Shown piece by piece: positions 33,887 to 48,950 of a stretch of DNA of 64,000 nt. The DNA comes from Thalassia testudinum (Eukaryota > Streptophyta > Magnoliopsida > Alismatales > Hydrocharitaceae). The stretch is taken from assembly GCA_037157565.1 (NCBI GenBank), contig JAZHRO010000063.1, positions 158,522,501 through 158,586,500 of the forward strand. Direction: 5' to 3'. A model generated the notes under the pieces. It ran no database searches and was not told where the DNA came from. It saw only the letters and a program-made list of their open reading frames with translations. How positions within the stretch are numbered: position 1 is the first letter of the stretch; the number at the start of each line of letters is the position of its first letter. The position numbers were made by a program, and so were the translations under genes.

Positions 33887-36433
33887 TGATGGGAACATCA
33901 TCATGAGCCATAACTAGCTCATTTTAATCTAATTAAGTCAGTAAATGCTCCTACATAATTGCAGAGAGTCATATTTCACTGCAAAGTCATTCTGAGCGAA
34001 AGATAAGAAAATAGGGTTAAAACTGCAGTTTTACCATCATATCATGAATGCAGTACAGCACGGGTTTCCTCAGGGGGTAATCAAGGGTTAAATGGTTCTA
34101 AAAGGCTAACAAGTGAGTTAGAACAGATAGAAAAGGGTTTGCACGTGTTTTGAGAATTAAATGACTTCTAAAACCCTAAAATAAACCTGCTTAATTAACT
34201 AAGGTTCTGGTCAGGATAAAATTCACCTAAACCCTCGAAAATTCATATAAAATTATTCTCTAGGGTTTGAAACTATCAATTTGATCATCAAAACCCATCT
34301 TGACCTAAAATAGTCTCAGATAGACATTTGCCCTAATTGAGGTTTTTACCTAAATTACCTAGTCAAACTTAGTCAAAACCTAAATCTAACTTCACCATTG
34401 AATTCCTTGGGTACAAATTATGTTCGTACCAAAATTTGGACTTAATTTGAGATCATCTTGACCAAGTTTGCATTTTGGTTCAGTTAGACTCTTTCTATCT
34501 CATTCAGACCCTTAACTTTTGAAATTTCTTATAAATAGCCCCCCAAATTCTTTGTCTTCTTCACAAGCAGGTCCCCATGCCATTTTTGGAAGGTTAAACC
34601 TTCATCGTTGAGTTTCGAGCGAGGATTTCTCGCTTGATTCTCAATCAATCTCTCCCAAAATTGATACGGGGATTCCTTGGGAAGTTACCTTCCATTTGAG
34701 CCATTCCTTGGGCTTTAAGTCTTTCCCAAAAGTCCAAGCAAACCTTTCAAAGGTTTAGATCTCCTACTTTGTAAGCACCTTCCAAGCTTGAAAGCTTCTT
34801 TCCAAGCTTGGAAGGGCTTCCTATGGCCTAGAAAAGAAACACCATCGCACAATCGTGCATTTCAGCAAGTCTTAGCACGTCTAACGGCATAAAAACCCCT
34901 CTTCGACAACCGAAGACCCTTGCTCCAGCGACCCCCCTAGATCTCCCTCCTTCGGCCGTCCAACCATCAAATTGGACGGCCTAAACTATTCCTTTCTTCG
35001 TTGCGACCCTCCCCAGCCAAAGGGAGGGCGTTCCTCCATCTACATTGCCATCGCCGCTCCACCGCATCTTCCTCCTTCTCTGACTCCGGTCGACCAACAC
35101 CGGAGCCCTTCGCCTCCCTATCCTCTCGCTAAGCCCTTCTTTAGCGCTCTCTCTCTCTTTCTGTTTCGCTTTTCCACTCTCTACACCTAAGCACGATCAA
35201 TGCTTCTCCCTCACCACACTTCATCTTCTCCACCTCCGGTGAAGCTCCAGCGACGCCTACACACCTCCCCACTGCTCAAAACTTCTCGCTTCCACCTCCA
35301 TCAGCTCCGCTGTGCTCCACAGACCAAAACCCCTCAATAAATTGAGGGATTTGGTCTCTCAATCGTGCCACCGAACAACACACCATCCTCTGGCTAGTTT
35401 CATCTCCGCCAGCCACCTACACGCACTCTCACTCCACGCTACACCCACCATCACATTTGCTGTGATCCGACGAAGGTCCTGAAGTGTTTTAATTTGGCCG
35501 CAAGACCTTATTCTCCCTTTTAGGTGTTTGCCATGTCTCCACCACTCTCTGCCTGTCACTATCATGTTCTTCAAGTTCATGGCCACGCAAACTCCAAGCC
35601 ACACCCTCCAAGTGCTGTGGCTTTGCTCAAGGCATGTGCCCAGGTCTCTAATTGGGTGTGATACCATCAACAGTTGCTGCAATCAGACAAAGAACCACTG
35701 CAGTCGTGGGCAAAGAGGTGGGATGTTTAGTCCCACCTCGGAAGATTTGGAAGCGGCACTATCACATAAATTGATTTTTTGATAGAGGCATATCACCTCA
35801 GACACAAAGGGTGAGGTCCCTCACATCCCTTACGTGCCTCATTTGCGATATCTCCTCTGCAGACCTGGTACACCTGACCCGCCTAAGCCCACACCTCGGC
35901 TACCACCACACCGGTAGCTCTGGTCTCGAGTACGCTCTTGCTCGAATTTGATTACTCGATATTGTGTGTGGCCTTGGGAAGGCGAGAAAGAGATGAGCCC
36001 AGAGAGAAAGGAAAGAGAGCACCGGGTTGGGGGGTTTTGCTACAAAGAATAATGGCTGACACTTAGCCATTTGAAGAAGGATCCCCCTCTGTGTGTGAAG
36101 TAGATAAGAGAAAGAAAGAAGAAGGCAGAAGAAGGGGAGCTGCACAAGAAGAAAGGCAAAAGAAGAGTAGAAGAACAGAAAAGCAGAGAAGCAGAGAAGA
36201 GAAAGAAAGAAGGAAAGAAGAGTAGCCGCACAAATAGAGAAGTAGAGAAAGAAGAGAAGAGGAAGAGTTTAAGAAGAAAGATATTTCTTTAGATTGTTAA
36301 TTGATATTGTATCTGATTTGAGCTTCTTAATTGATATTGTGCATCTCTTAACTATCATTGTGCAGAGTAATTGGTGATTCAAATCACCATTTTACTCCAT
36401 TCTTTTTACAGTATTGACATTAGCTTTCATTGA
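33887..36433 (+). mobile_element. LTR D, inserted in RT of element 4 and cut by element 2
   Basis: Starts TGATGGGAACATCATCA, the mirror of the element 1 LTR start, so D belongs to the same broad LTR family but points right. Next to a CATAAAAAC promoter-like site (34889-34897) lies the inverted repeat CCTTCCAAGCTTG...CTTCCAAGCTTGGAAGG (34780-34817). A perfect 9-bp stem GAGGTGGGA/TCCCACCTC is at 35715-35739 and GTGAGGTCCC at 35810-35819. Purine-rich at 36090-36280. It breaks at 36433, where element 2 begins; the U5 end is beyond the window. Whether D is a solo LTR or the 5' LTR of an element cannot be seen. Confidence 0.8.
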
Positions 36434-39236
36434 TGTTTACGTGGCTAGATCGTGTTTTATAAGTCAGTTGCGTTGTAGTATAGGTTTCCTCTCCGCGAAA
36501 ACAAGTAAAAATTTATAACTCGAAAATCAAAGTATTTGAGGTCGAAAATAGGGAGCAATTTGGGTATTCCAAAACTTGAGAACACAACTTTTAATAAGAA
36601 GCAATAACTAGTTCAAAAAAAATGATAGGATAATGTTATGGAGAAAATGCTAAAAAAGAATTGGATGTCTGATATTGTATCAGACGTCTTAAAAATTCAG
36701 ACTATAATTGGCCTTCAGTGTCTTCTCTTCTGTTTTTGCTTTGCTCTGCAGCTATGGCTTCTTGTTCTCCTTTTCTTTTTCTTCCTTAGTCATTCCTGCT
36801 TCTCTTCTTTTTCCTTCCTTTGCTTTCTCTCTTCTCAATTCTCTTCCAACAGCTAAGTCCTAGCCTTGTCTTTTCTTTAGTTTCCTTCTTTTTCTTCCTC
36901 CTCTTCCTTTGCTTGGCTGCTCTTTCTTGCTTCTCCTCTTCGTCTGCCCTTGATCTCTCTCTTCTTCTTCTTTCTCTTGGTCTGCCGCTCCTTTGCTACA
37001 GTGCATCTCTCTTCTTCTTCTCCTTCTCTTGTTGCGGCTAAGTCTTGCTTCCTTCTCTTGCTGTGCTTCTTCTTCCCTTAGCTTCCTCTTCCTTCACAAT
37101 CACCACATAGCAAAACCTATTCCCCTACCCTCCCCGCGCGTCTCTCTCTCTCTGTGCATCTCTCTTCGGTATGCTCTCCCAAAGCCGAGTTATCAGGTCG
37201 GTTTCACGCCCAGGTCCAGGCGCATCGGCGTGGGTGTGGTGCACGAGGAGTGCATGGAGGGGTTAATCAGATCTGGATGCTAGGTCCGCGGGTGAAATGT
37301 CACGGATGAGGCGTGATAGGTGAGGACGAGGGACCTCACCCCAGTGATTTCAAGGCAAACAGTATAAAAGACAAAATCAACTTAAACCACTCAGAAAGCT
37401 TAGGACTTACCGAGGTGGGACTAAAAGTCCCACCCGCTTCTGCTGGCACCTGCAGGAGAGTGTCTTCGCACAATCGACGTAGCTGCAGGTCTTGCGACAC
37501 CCGCTATCAGGCTGGACTTGTGCACACTCTCAACTCGCACAGCCTGGGAGCCTGAATCCTGAAGCTTGCAGCCTAAAGTTGGAGAACAAGCAAGCTCGTG
37601 TGCTCGTTAATGGTGGATGGGAGCTCTACCCTGCACGACACAAAAGGAGCCTTGTGGCTCTATCAGACCACGGGAGAACCTTCGCCGTGTCACGGTGAAG
37701 CTGAGGTGGGTGGTGGCGTGGCTCAGATCGGCCTAGGCGTGCGTGCCTAGGTCAGACTGTGATCGTGTGAGTGGGTGTGTTTGGTGAAAGCATGGAGTGC
37801 GTGTGGCAGTCTGTGAGTAGGTGGAAAGTGTTCAGCGGTTGATGGCAGAGGTGTTGAGGTTGGTGACGAGACGTGTGGAGGTGTGGAGTGATGGGTGCAT
37901 CTCACTGGAGGTTGGCCGGAGATGGGGAAGATGAGGATGGACAGTGGCTATTGAGGGGTGTTTTGAGAAATAGAATTAGGGAAAATAGAGTGTAGAAGAT
38001 GGGGAACTTATCTGGGGTACTTGGAGTGAAGGGGAGGCAGAGGAGACGAATGGCACGTTTGTTCCATCGTCGGAGAAGACGGCCCTGAGGGAGAGATAAC
38101 GGCGACGAGGAGGAGGACAGCAAGGCATGCGCTGGTGCAGCGCAATGCAGAAGAATGAGGCGAAGTGAACCCTACCACTGGTATGGCAGCAGAGCGACGA
38201 GAGGGAGGAGGAAGAATCGCGGGAGCTTGCGGGCTACTTGACTAGAGGGAAGGGAGATGAATTTTGAGGGACTCTGTGGCCAAATCAAGCTTAAGGGATT
38301 CATAGAGGACCGGGGACCCTTTTATAGTTGCTGGCCAAGCTTCTGGTGCGTAGAGGGAAAGCCTTCTACCACCGACTTCTCATCGGAGAAGGAAGGTAGT
38401 TGGAGATCCAAATCTCTCGTGCATTCACACGAAAGATTGGATGCAAATCAGAGATTGCAATTGAGCTCAGATGGAAGGGAATTCCTCAAAGAATCTCCCT
38501 TCCAAATCTGGGAGATCTCTGAGGAATTAGGGAGTACTCCCCCTCCATTCCTCGTCGGGGAAGGATTTCTCCCCATTAATGGTGGAGGGACCTGTTTGCA
38601 AGAGTGGCGGGAAGTTAGGGGGGTTTGTGTAATGATTTTCAAAAGGTAGGAGCCAAAATGTAATTGGGTGTACTATTTTGCAAAGTAGGTCAAGATGACC
38701 TCCCCTTAGGTCCAAATTTTGGTACAACCAATGGTGAAGTTGGATTTTAGGCTTGACTATGTTTGACTGGTCTTTTTGCATAAAAACCCAAATTAGGTCG
38801 ATTAATGAGCAAGGACCCTAATCTAGGTCAAGATAGGTTCCAAAGGTCAAATTGAAGGTTCTAAACCCTAGGGGCTATTTTTTCATGAATGTTAGAGGGT
38901 TTAGTTGATTTTTAACCTGACCAGAACCTTGTTGAATTAAGCGGGTCTGTTTTAGGGTTACAAAATGTCATTTAATTCCTAGACTGCACATTAACCCATT
39001 TCTGATTGAACCAACCCACTTTTCATCTTATTTAGATTATTTGACCTATGTTTTGCCTTTGAGAAATCCCATTTATGTACTACAATGGTAAAATTACAGT
39101 TTTAACCTTTATTCCTTATTTTCTTCTCAGAACACTTATTCCTTGAATTAAGCCCTTCTCTATGTTATGTAGGAGCTCTTATTCTCTTTCTTAGGTCAAA
39201 ATGAGCTAGTTAGGGCTCATGATGAGGCTCTCATCA
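36434..39236 (-). mobile_element. 3' LTR of element 2 (2803 bp)
   Basis: Left edge TGTTTACGTGG, right edge CATCA at 39236. TATAAAAGGG on the minus strand at 38317-38326. A perfect stem GGTGGGACT/AGTCCCACC with a 3-base loop is at 37414-37434. CGTTGTAGTATAG (36471-36483) equals tRNA-Asp nucleotides 3-15, so the sense strand of this minus-strand LTR is complementary to the tRNA. Pyrimidine-rich tract 36770-37100. It aligns with the element 1 LTRs over most of its length but is clearly diverged in the first 1.2 kb. Confidence 0.9.
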
Positions 39237-39247
39237 TACTCCCATGC
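39237..39247 (-). promoter_or_regulatory. Polypurine tract of element 2
   Basis: GCATGGGAGTA on the minus strand, directly before the 3' LTR; one G to A change from the GCATGGGGGTA of the other elements. Confidence 0.85.
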
Positions 39248-40843
39248 CTAGCTTTTGCTAGTCCCTTAGCAAAATTTTAAGATTTTAACTTTTGTTCTAG
39301 ACCCTTAGTGTCTATTATCAGTTATGATAAGTGCTTTTCTTTTTCTTCTGTGATTAGGTCAAAATGCTGACAATAGGCCTAGAGGTACTCAAGTATCAAC
39401 CAAAATCCAGACCTGAACCGCTTTAGCCTCAGTCTTCCACAAAGGTTTTTAAGGCCCGCAGAAACTAACCTAGGGTTTGTTGGATTCCGTGGTTAAAGCA
39501 CCCATGCTTGAGACATTTTTAGCCTAGGTTCAATTTGCAGTGTGTTTTTGTAAGAGATAGATAGAGGATTTATTTGTTTGGAGAGCTTTCTCTCTCTTTT
39601 CTTTTTATTTCTAGCTTCGGATTGGCTTCTCAACACGGTCTGTATCGGATTTCTCATCCCCATCATTAATCCTCAAGGATCCCTGGCAATCGATGCTTCG
39701 TGATAGCACCGCCCATGGCAACCCCCAGAACCCTAACTTTTGAGATTTCGAGATAATCCCGCCCATGGTGTTCCATGGCCGAATCCAGACCCTGGCAATC
39801 GACATTTCGAGATAATGCCGCCCATGGTATTTGAACCAGCAGAGTGCTTACATGCCCCTGGTAGGATATTTAAATATCCTAAGAGACAAGCACCGAGGAG
39901 ATGATGTGTTGTTACACGTCTTCGAGGGGAATTTCCCGCCTCTCTACGCTAGGGACTCATCCAAATCAACTTGCGTTGATCAGCCGCTCCTAATATAGGC
40001 GACTTTTTTTAGAGTATTAAAATGTTTTTGCGTGATTTTGATATTTATGCGCACTGAACCAAACTGTGTGTGGATTGGGGTGCTTAGGTTACTGAATCCT
40101 ACAAATCGAAGGTCAGTTAATGAGGCCGAATACTTCCTAAGCCTTAGACCTAATACTTAAGCTTCACATTTTCCCCAACCTCTTGAGGAGTATCCAGATT
40201 TTAGCGGGTACTTGAATTTTTAAGCCTAAGAGTCTAGCCCAAAAGGCCTAAGATCAGCGTTCCTGCTAATCTCTTTTTGTGTCTCCTTAGCACTTTTCTT
40301 TCATTTTTCTCTTTTCTTGATCTGGTCTAGAACTTCAGTTAATCCCTTAATCTTTTACTAATGACCGCTTTTTTCTTTTTCATTTTGCGCTCCTTTTTTT
40401 TTTTGACATTTTACTCTTTTCCTCCTCTCATTTTGTATAGCCCAAAAGTTTTCTCTCCCCCCACAGTTTTTTTTCTTTTCTTTTCTTTTTTTTTGAGATG
40501 AAACCTTTTCTTGATGTTAGTTTTCATGACATTTTGCACTTTTATACCCCCCCATGTCTGTGATTTGCAATGTCCCCATTGTAAATTAGGTGGGTTCGAT
40601 TTCAGCTTAGTTCATGCATTAGGACAGGTGTTGGGTGGGTGAACAGGTTGAAGTGACTATTGCGAATGATTTCTAATCTCGGGTAGGGTACCTGAGGTGG
40701 AGTCGGCTATTCTAATGGATGAACCCTAAAGTGCAATTTGAATTCAGCGTAAAATGTCAGAAAAGGTTTCAGGTTTTTCAAAGAATGATGGGTTGCCTCT
40801 CGTTAAGTGCTGAGTTTTACGTCGTCGGCTGGGCGCAATGAGC
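39248..40843 (-). other. Untranslated spacer between IN and the polypurine tract, element 2
   Basis: About 1.6 kb, colinear with 13093-14717 and lacking any long frame. It keeps the TTTTGCTA/TAGCAAAA stem (39253-39260, 39267-39274), the GCCCATGG-containing units (about 39690-39830) and the T-rich block (40285-40500). No env-like gene. Confidence 0.7.
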
Positions 40844-42291
40844 TCAAGGAGAATGGAGGGTAAAGGATGACTCAGCCAAATTTGTATTGGTCATGTCAAT
40901 GAACGGTTTGAGTCTCTGACCGTTCACAACAAAGGGTTCGGAATCGTGGCTGAGTGGCCTGATCTCAATGGCCCCATTTCCAAAGATTTGTTGAACTAGG
41001 TAGGGTCCAACCCACTTAGATCGTAGCTTTCTTGGGAATAATTTGAGTCGGGCATCAAAGAGTAGAACCTTTTGACTAGGATAAAAGATCTTTCTAGAAA
41101 TGTGTTTGTCATGAAAAGCGTTAACCCATTCTTTGTAAATTTGGGAGTTCTCATACGCGTCGTGGCGTAATTCATCGATCTCGCTCATTTGAAGCCTTCT
41201 ATGGGTTCTAGCCTTAGAAAGATCTAAGTTGCAATTTCGTGCTACCCAATAGGCTTTATGCTCCAATTCGATGGGGAGGTGACATGCCTTCTCGTACACC
41301 AATCTGAAGGGAGACATACTAATTGGGTCTTGTGGGTGGTCCAATAGGCCCACAATGCTTCCGGAAGCCGAGAAGACCAATCCTTCCTGTCAAGTTGAAC
41401 AGTAACCTGGAGGATTTTCTTGATCTCTTGATTTGATAGCTCAGCTAGACCATTAGTTTGGGGGTGGTAAGGAGTAGAGATTCGATGCGACACCCCGTAT
41501 TTGGTCATCAGTGACCTGAACTAAGCGTTTGTAAAATGGGTCCCTCTATCGAAAATTATTGCTCGTGGAATCCCAAACCTTGAGAAGATGTTTTGATGAA
41601 TGAATCTGATAACAACCTTATGATTATTGGTTCGGGTCGGAATGGCTTCTACCCAGTTGGACACGTAGTCAACGGTGAGTAAGATGTATTCGAAGCCATC
41701 CGAGATAGGGAAGAGTCCCATAAAATCGATCCCTCAAATATCAAAAATTTTGCATACCAGGATCGGCTGTAGAGGCATCATGTCTCGATGGCTCAGGTTG
41801 CCCAAGGTCTGGCAACGGGTACATGCCTTACAGTGATCGTATGCATCCTTGAAATTTGTGGGCCAGTAAAAGCCACACTAGAGGACTTTTGATGCGGTTT
41901 TGTGTCCTGAGAAATGTCCAATGCATGCCTGGTCATGGCAAAAGGAGAGTATGTCTTTGATTTCTACTTCTGCGACACACCGTCGAATTATTTGATCAGC
42001 ACCAATGCAGAATAGATATGGGTCTTCCCACAGGTAATACTTGTCATCGGAATGCAATTTGTCCTTTTTGGCCTTCGGCCAATTGGACGACATCTGATGT
42101 GATGCCAGGTAGTTCACTATATTTGTGAACCATGGAAGCCCTGTATTGATAGTCAGGAGGTGCTCATCAGGAAAGTGTTCTGTGATGGGTCCGGAAGGGT
42201 TAATTATTTCAGAAGGAAGGCGGGACAAGTGATCAGCTACCACATTTTGCTTTCCCACTTTGTCACAAATCTCGAGGTCAAATTCTTGCAA
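40844..42291 (-). pseudogene. Integrase of element 2, nearly full length but interrupted
   Basis: Pieces in order on the minus strand: 42291-41878 (end of RNase H through the H-H part of the zinc region, FCHDQACIGHFSGHKTASKVL), the C-C pair in CKACTRCQTLGN near 41800-41830, the core at 41721-41521 (ILLTVDYVSNWVEAIPT, IIFDRGTHFTNA) and 41508-41242 (YHPQTNGLAELSNQEIKKIL, with the catalytic Glu), and the C-terminal domain 41380-40844 ending ...NGQRLKPFIDM. Interruptions include a stop near 41521 and a frame change near 41340. Gly is changed in DRGTHF (SDGGTHF elsewhere). Confidence 0.85.
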
Positions 42292-43500
42292 TAGCAGGAT
42301 CCATCAGATTAATCGAGGTTTCGCATCCTTCTTTGCAAGGAGATGCCTCACAGTTGTGTGATCCGAGTATATGATAACATGGGAACCTAGGAGGTATGAT
42401 CTGAATTTTTCTAGGGCAAATACTACAGCTAGCTGCTCTTTCTCAGTAACCGTGTCGTTACACTGAGCCTCGTCTAGTGTTTTGCTATCATAGTAAATGA
42501 CCACGGGTTTCCCGTCAATTTTCTGCCCCAAAATCGCACCTACAGCGAAGTCAGATGCATTGCACATGATCTCAAAAGGTTGAGACCAATCAGGGGACTG
42601 TAGGATTGGGTCTTAGGTGACTCGGTCACGAAGGATCTCAAATGCTTGAATGCATTCCTTGGAAATTTCGAAGGGCACATCCTTGGAGAGAAGAGTAGTT
42701 AGGGGGCGCACGATTTTTGAAAAATTAGGGATAAATTGACGGTAAAAGCCGACGTGCCCCAAAAAAGATCAGATGTCCTTGATCGAGCTAGGCATAAGGA
42801 TCTTGGAAATCAGGTTAACCTTGGCTTGATCGACTTGGATGCCTTTCTTTGAGATTAGATGTCCTAAGACGATTCCCTCAGGCACCATGCAATGGCTCTT
42901 TTCCCAGGAAAGAACCAAATTCACATCGATGCATCGCCTGAGTATTTGGACCGAGTGTTGGAGGCAATTGTCAATTGATGCTCCAAAAGCTGAAAAGTCA
43001 TCCATGAAGACTTCCAGATAATCACCTACCATATCTGAGAATATGGCAAGCATGCACCGTTGAAAGGTCGCGGGTGCATTGCAGAGACCGAAAGGCATCC
43101 TTCAAAACACGTATGTCTTGAAAGGGCAGGTGAACGTGGTCTTTTCTTGGTCTTCTAGATGGATTGCCACTTGGTTGTAACTGGAGTACTCATCAAGAAA
43201 GCAGAAGAACCTATTTCCCGCTAATTTCTCAAGGATCTGATCAATAAACGGTAGTGGGAAATGGTCCTTCTTCATGGAGGAATTTAGTCTTCTGTAATCA
43301 ATGCAGACTCTCCACGAGTTAGCTATTCGGGTAGGAATGACCTCTCTGGTTTCAGTTGCAATGATGGTGAGTCCGACCTTCTTAGGCATAACCTGTATTG
43401 GACTCACCCAACGACTGTCAGAGATCAGGTAGATGATCCCTGCATCTAACCACTTGATGATCTCCTTTTTCACGACCTCCTGCAGGTTAGGGTTTAAACA
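42292..43500 (-). pseudogene. Reverse transcriptase-RNase H of element 2, broken
   Basis: RT begins near 43490 (EVVKKEIIKWLDAGIIY) within the frame 43806-43102, which reaches DYRRLN and FLDEYSSYNQ (FLDGY elsewhere, so Gly is changed to Glu). After a break near 43100, the frame 43098-42769 has MPFGLCNAPATFQR and the FMDD catalytic motif. RNase H is at 42567-42304 with MCNAS (first Asp changed to Asn), TEKEQLAVV and an intact SDH. The first RNase H Asp is thus lost here, whereas element 1 lost the last one. Confidence 0.85.
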
Positions 43501-44604
43501 TCTTTGCTTCTCTCGTGAAGGTCGTGCACCCTCTTCTGTGTAGATTCGATGTGTGCAGTATGAGGGGCTTATGCCAGTCAAGTCATCGAGAGTCCATCCA
43601 ATGGCTCTATGATGTTGCTGGAGAATAGTAATCAAACGGGATTCTTGGTCAGTTGTGAGTCGGGAGTTGATAATCACAGGAAATGTCTGATTGGAATCCA
43701 AAAGGATGCACTTCAGATGCTCGGGAAGGGGCTTGAGTTCCATGGCAGGATTATCAGCAGCAGCGGCTGGTTCAGGGTTTGTATCAGGAACAAGGGTCGG
43801 AGTCATGGGTGTGTCTAGATCAGGTTCATACTCCTCTATTTACAGGTTTTGATATTCTAGTGGTTGATTAGGGATAATCAGGTTGTCCTCTATATGCGAT
43901 TCATCAACCATGGCTTTGATATCACATATTTGCTCTATAACCCCGCAATTAATCCCTTGTTGGGCCTTAAAGATGTCAATCTTCAGAGTTTGATTCCCAA
44001 ATTTTAATTCTATTTGGCCCTCTTCACAATTTATGTTGGCCCTAGCAATGGCCAAAAAAGGTCTCCCTAATATGATTGGTGTGTCCCTTGGGTTCTTAGG
44101 TGCGTCCATATCTAGAACTATGAAATCCTCCGGGAAGTAGAAATCCTGTACCCTAACAATGACATCCTCGAGTATTCCTTTAGGTAACTTGATGGATCAA
44201 TCGGCTAACTACAATGTCACCTTAGTCGGTTTAATTTCGGACTCTTCAAGGTGGTCAAGGAGGGATGTAGGTATTAGATTTATGGAGGCACCTAGGTCTA
44301 GCAAGGCTCTATCAAATTGGGTTTCACCAATTTTACAAGAAATCAGGGGAGTTCCTGGGTCTTTAGCCTTGGGTGGGAGTTTACTCAAGATGATAGAGCT
44401 GGCTTGCTCTAACAGTACGATCGGATTCCCACTCTTGGTTCGTGGCTTACGTTTAGGTGTACATACGTCTTTAAGGAATCTTGCGTGAGCCGATACGTGG
44501 CGAATTGCATCCATCAAGGGGATGTTTATCTGGACCTGTTCAAAGAGCTTGACCAGATCCTCCTCGAGAGCCATGAGTTTGGTTATCCTTTTTCCTTTGG
44601 TCAA
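43501..44604 (-). pseudogene. Protease and linker of element 2, broken
   Basis: The frame 44604-44209 covers the gag-PR join (LVKLFEQVQINIPLMDAI) and the active site ALLDLGASINLIP with intact Asp. It ends at a TAG where CAG (Gln of LQLAD) is expected. The conserved IVLDMDAP and ILGRPFLAIARANI blocks follow, with the frame open from 44109 to 43840, and then the linker toward RT (43806 on). Colinear with 17349-18228 plus 22568-22817 of element 1, which shows exactly where insert C landed. Confidence 0.85.
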
Positions 44605-46171
44605 GGCCTTAGGAAATGGAATCCTTTTTGGTTCCTCTAGAATAGGTCCAGGCTCTTGATCTGGGACAGGGGTATCCTGGATAACTATCCTAGGGTTTTG
44701 GCTACTACTAGGCTTGGAGTGGTTTGGATAATGTGGGTCATGGGTTGCTTTACCACTACAAGTTGTTACCGAGTTTAATCCAGCCTGGTTTCAGTTTGGG
44801 TTTGGTAAGAGGGGTGGTTGCTGCTGAAATCCCGCATAAGATGTCGAAGCTTCCATCCCGTCTGGTGATGGAGCAGTAGGGGCCTGATAAATAAAATGTG
44901 CGTGGCCTGAATTTGGGTTCATAACGCGCCTCTGGGTTGGCACATTATTTGGGTTTGGCAGAGGTTGTGAAGGAAGGGTGCCAGGTTGGCGGGAATTTGC
45001 CATCTGGGCTAGTTGATTGCGAACCTCTGTGATCTCATCCTTGTGCTATTTTTCATTGCTACATTTGTCTTTTGAATGTCATCCAGTGCTTGAAGGATAA
45101 GAGTGATTTGATCTTGGTTTGGCCCAGATTGATAGGTGGGATTGGGTCGAGGCTGAGGTGGTTGATATGGATGAGGAGCTTGTGGACAGTGTTGATAAGG
45201 TGGTCTTTGAGTCTGAGAATTTCCCATCCACTGAAAGTTGGGATGATTTCGCCATCTAGGGTTGTTGGTATTGGAGAATGGGTCATTCTGGATGGCATTG
45301 AGGTCCTCGTAGGTCTGAGGAACCTCAGGAAAGTCATAATATGGGGGTTCAGAGTTCCCCTAACTCGAATAGAGTGGATCGAAGGTCACTCCGGTCCGAG
45401 AGTCAGACAGGGGTGGATACGGGTCCATCCCCTGAGAAGATTGGTGATAGATGTTCTGCACAGTTTCCCTCGCCAGAGGTGGTCGTGCAAAAGAATTCTG
45501 CACAGAGGTGGCTTGCTGTAGATGCCGAGTTAGCTCGTCCACCTTCTTCTCTATGATAGAAATCTTGTCCAACCGACTGGCCATTAGTTCCAAGTCGATA
45601 GATGTGGACATGTCCTGTATCTCATGTGCTCCCCTCAGATTCGTCGATGCACGGGCATTCTTCCTGTCGAATAAGCCCATGGAGTCATTATTGATAGAGT
45701 TCTTGCACATGTTTTCGAGAATCTCCCATACTGTGTCCTCATGTTGACCCATGATGTTTCCTCCGCACGTTGCATTGTCGAATAATCGAATGTCTTCACA
45801 GAGTCCCTGGTGAAAAGACTGGACTTGTTCCCATTTAGGAACTCTGTGATGGGGGCACTTTCGCATGAGATCTAAGAATCGATCCCATGCTTCATGAGGA
45901 GGTCTCTCATTTGTTGAGTGAAGTGGGTGATATGGTGGCCCAAGGCATTTGTTCAGCCAACGGGAAAGAACTTTTTCAAAAATTCAGATTGAAGTTCATC
46001 CCATGTGTTGATCGAACGAGTTTGAGTTTGATACCAATGAGCAGCCTTGTCCAGGAGGGAGAAAGAAAACATTTTCATGAGCAGAATATCCTGGTTTTGT
46101 GGATCCAACCCGAAGGTCTAGGCCAGATGCTTGAGTTGTTTAATGTGCTGGAATGGATCCTCGAAGTTAAG
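44605..46171 (-). pseudogene. gag of element 2, C-terminal two thirds, cut by element 3
   Basis: Pieces: 45866-45360 (MRKCPHHRVPKWEQVQSFHQGL, GGNIMGQHEDTVWEILENM, the frame that element 1 loses through CGA to TGA), 45337-45059, 45227-45009 (P/Q-rich) and 45003-44791. Several frame changes separate them. The break at 46166-46171 is the left TSD copy (TTAAG) of element 3; gag continues at 62844. Confidence 0.85.
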
Positions 46172-48936
<2,765 letters not shown>

Positions 48937-48950
48937 TACCCCCATGCCTA
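48937..48950 (-). promoter_or_regulatory. Polypurine tract of element 3
   Basis: TAGGCATGGGGGTA on the minus strand, directly upstream of the 3' LTR. Confidence 0.85.
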
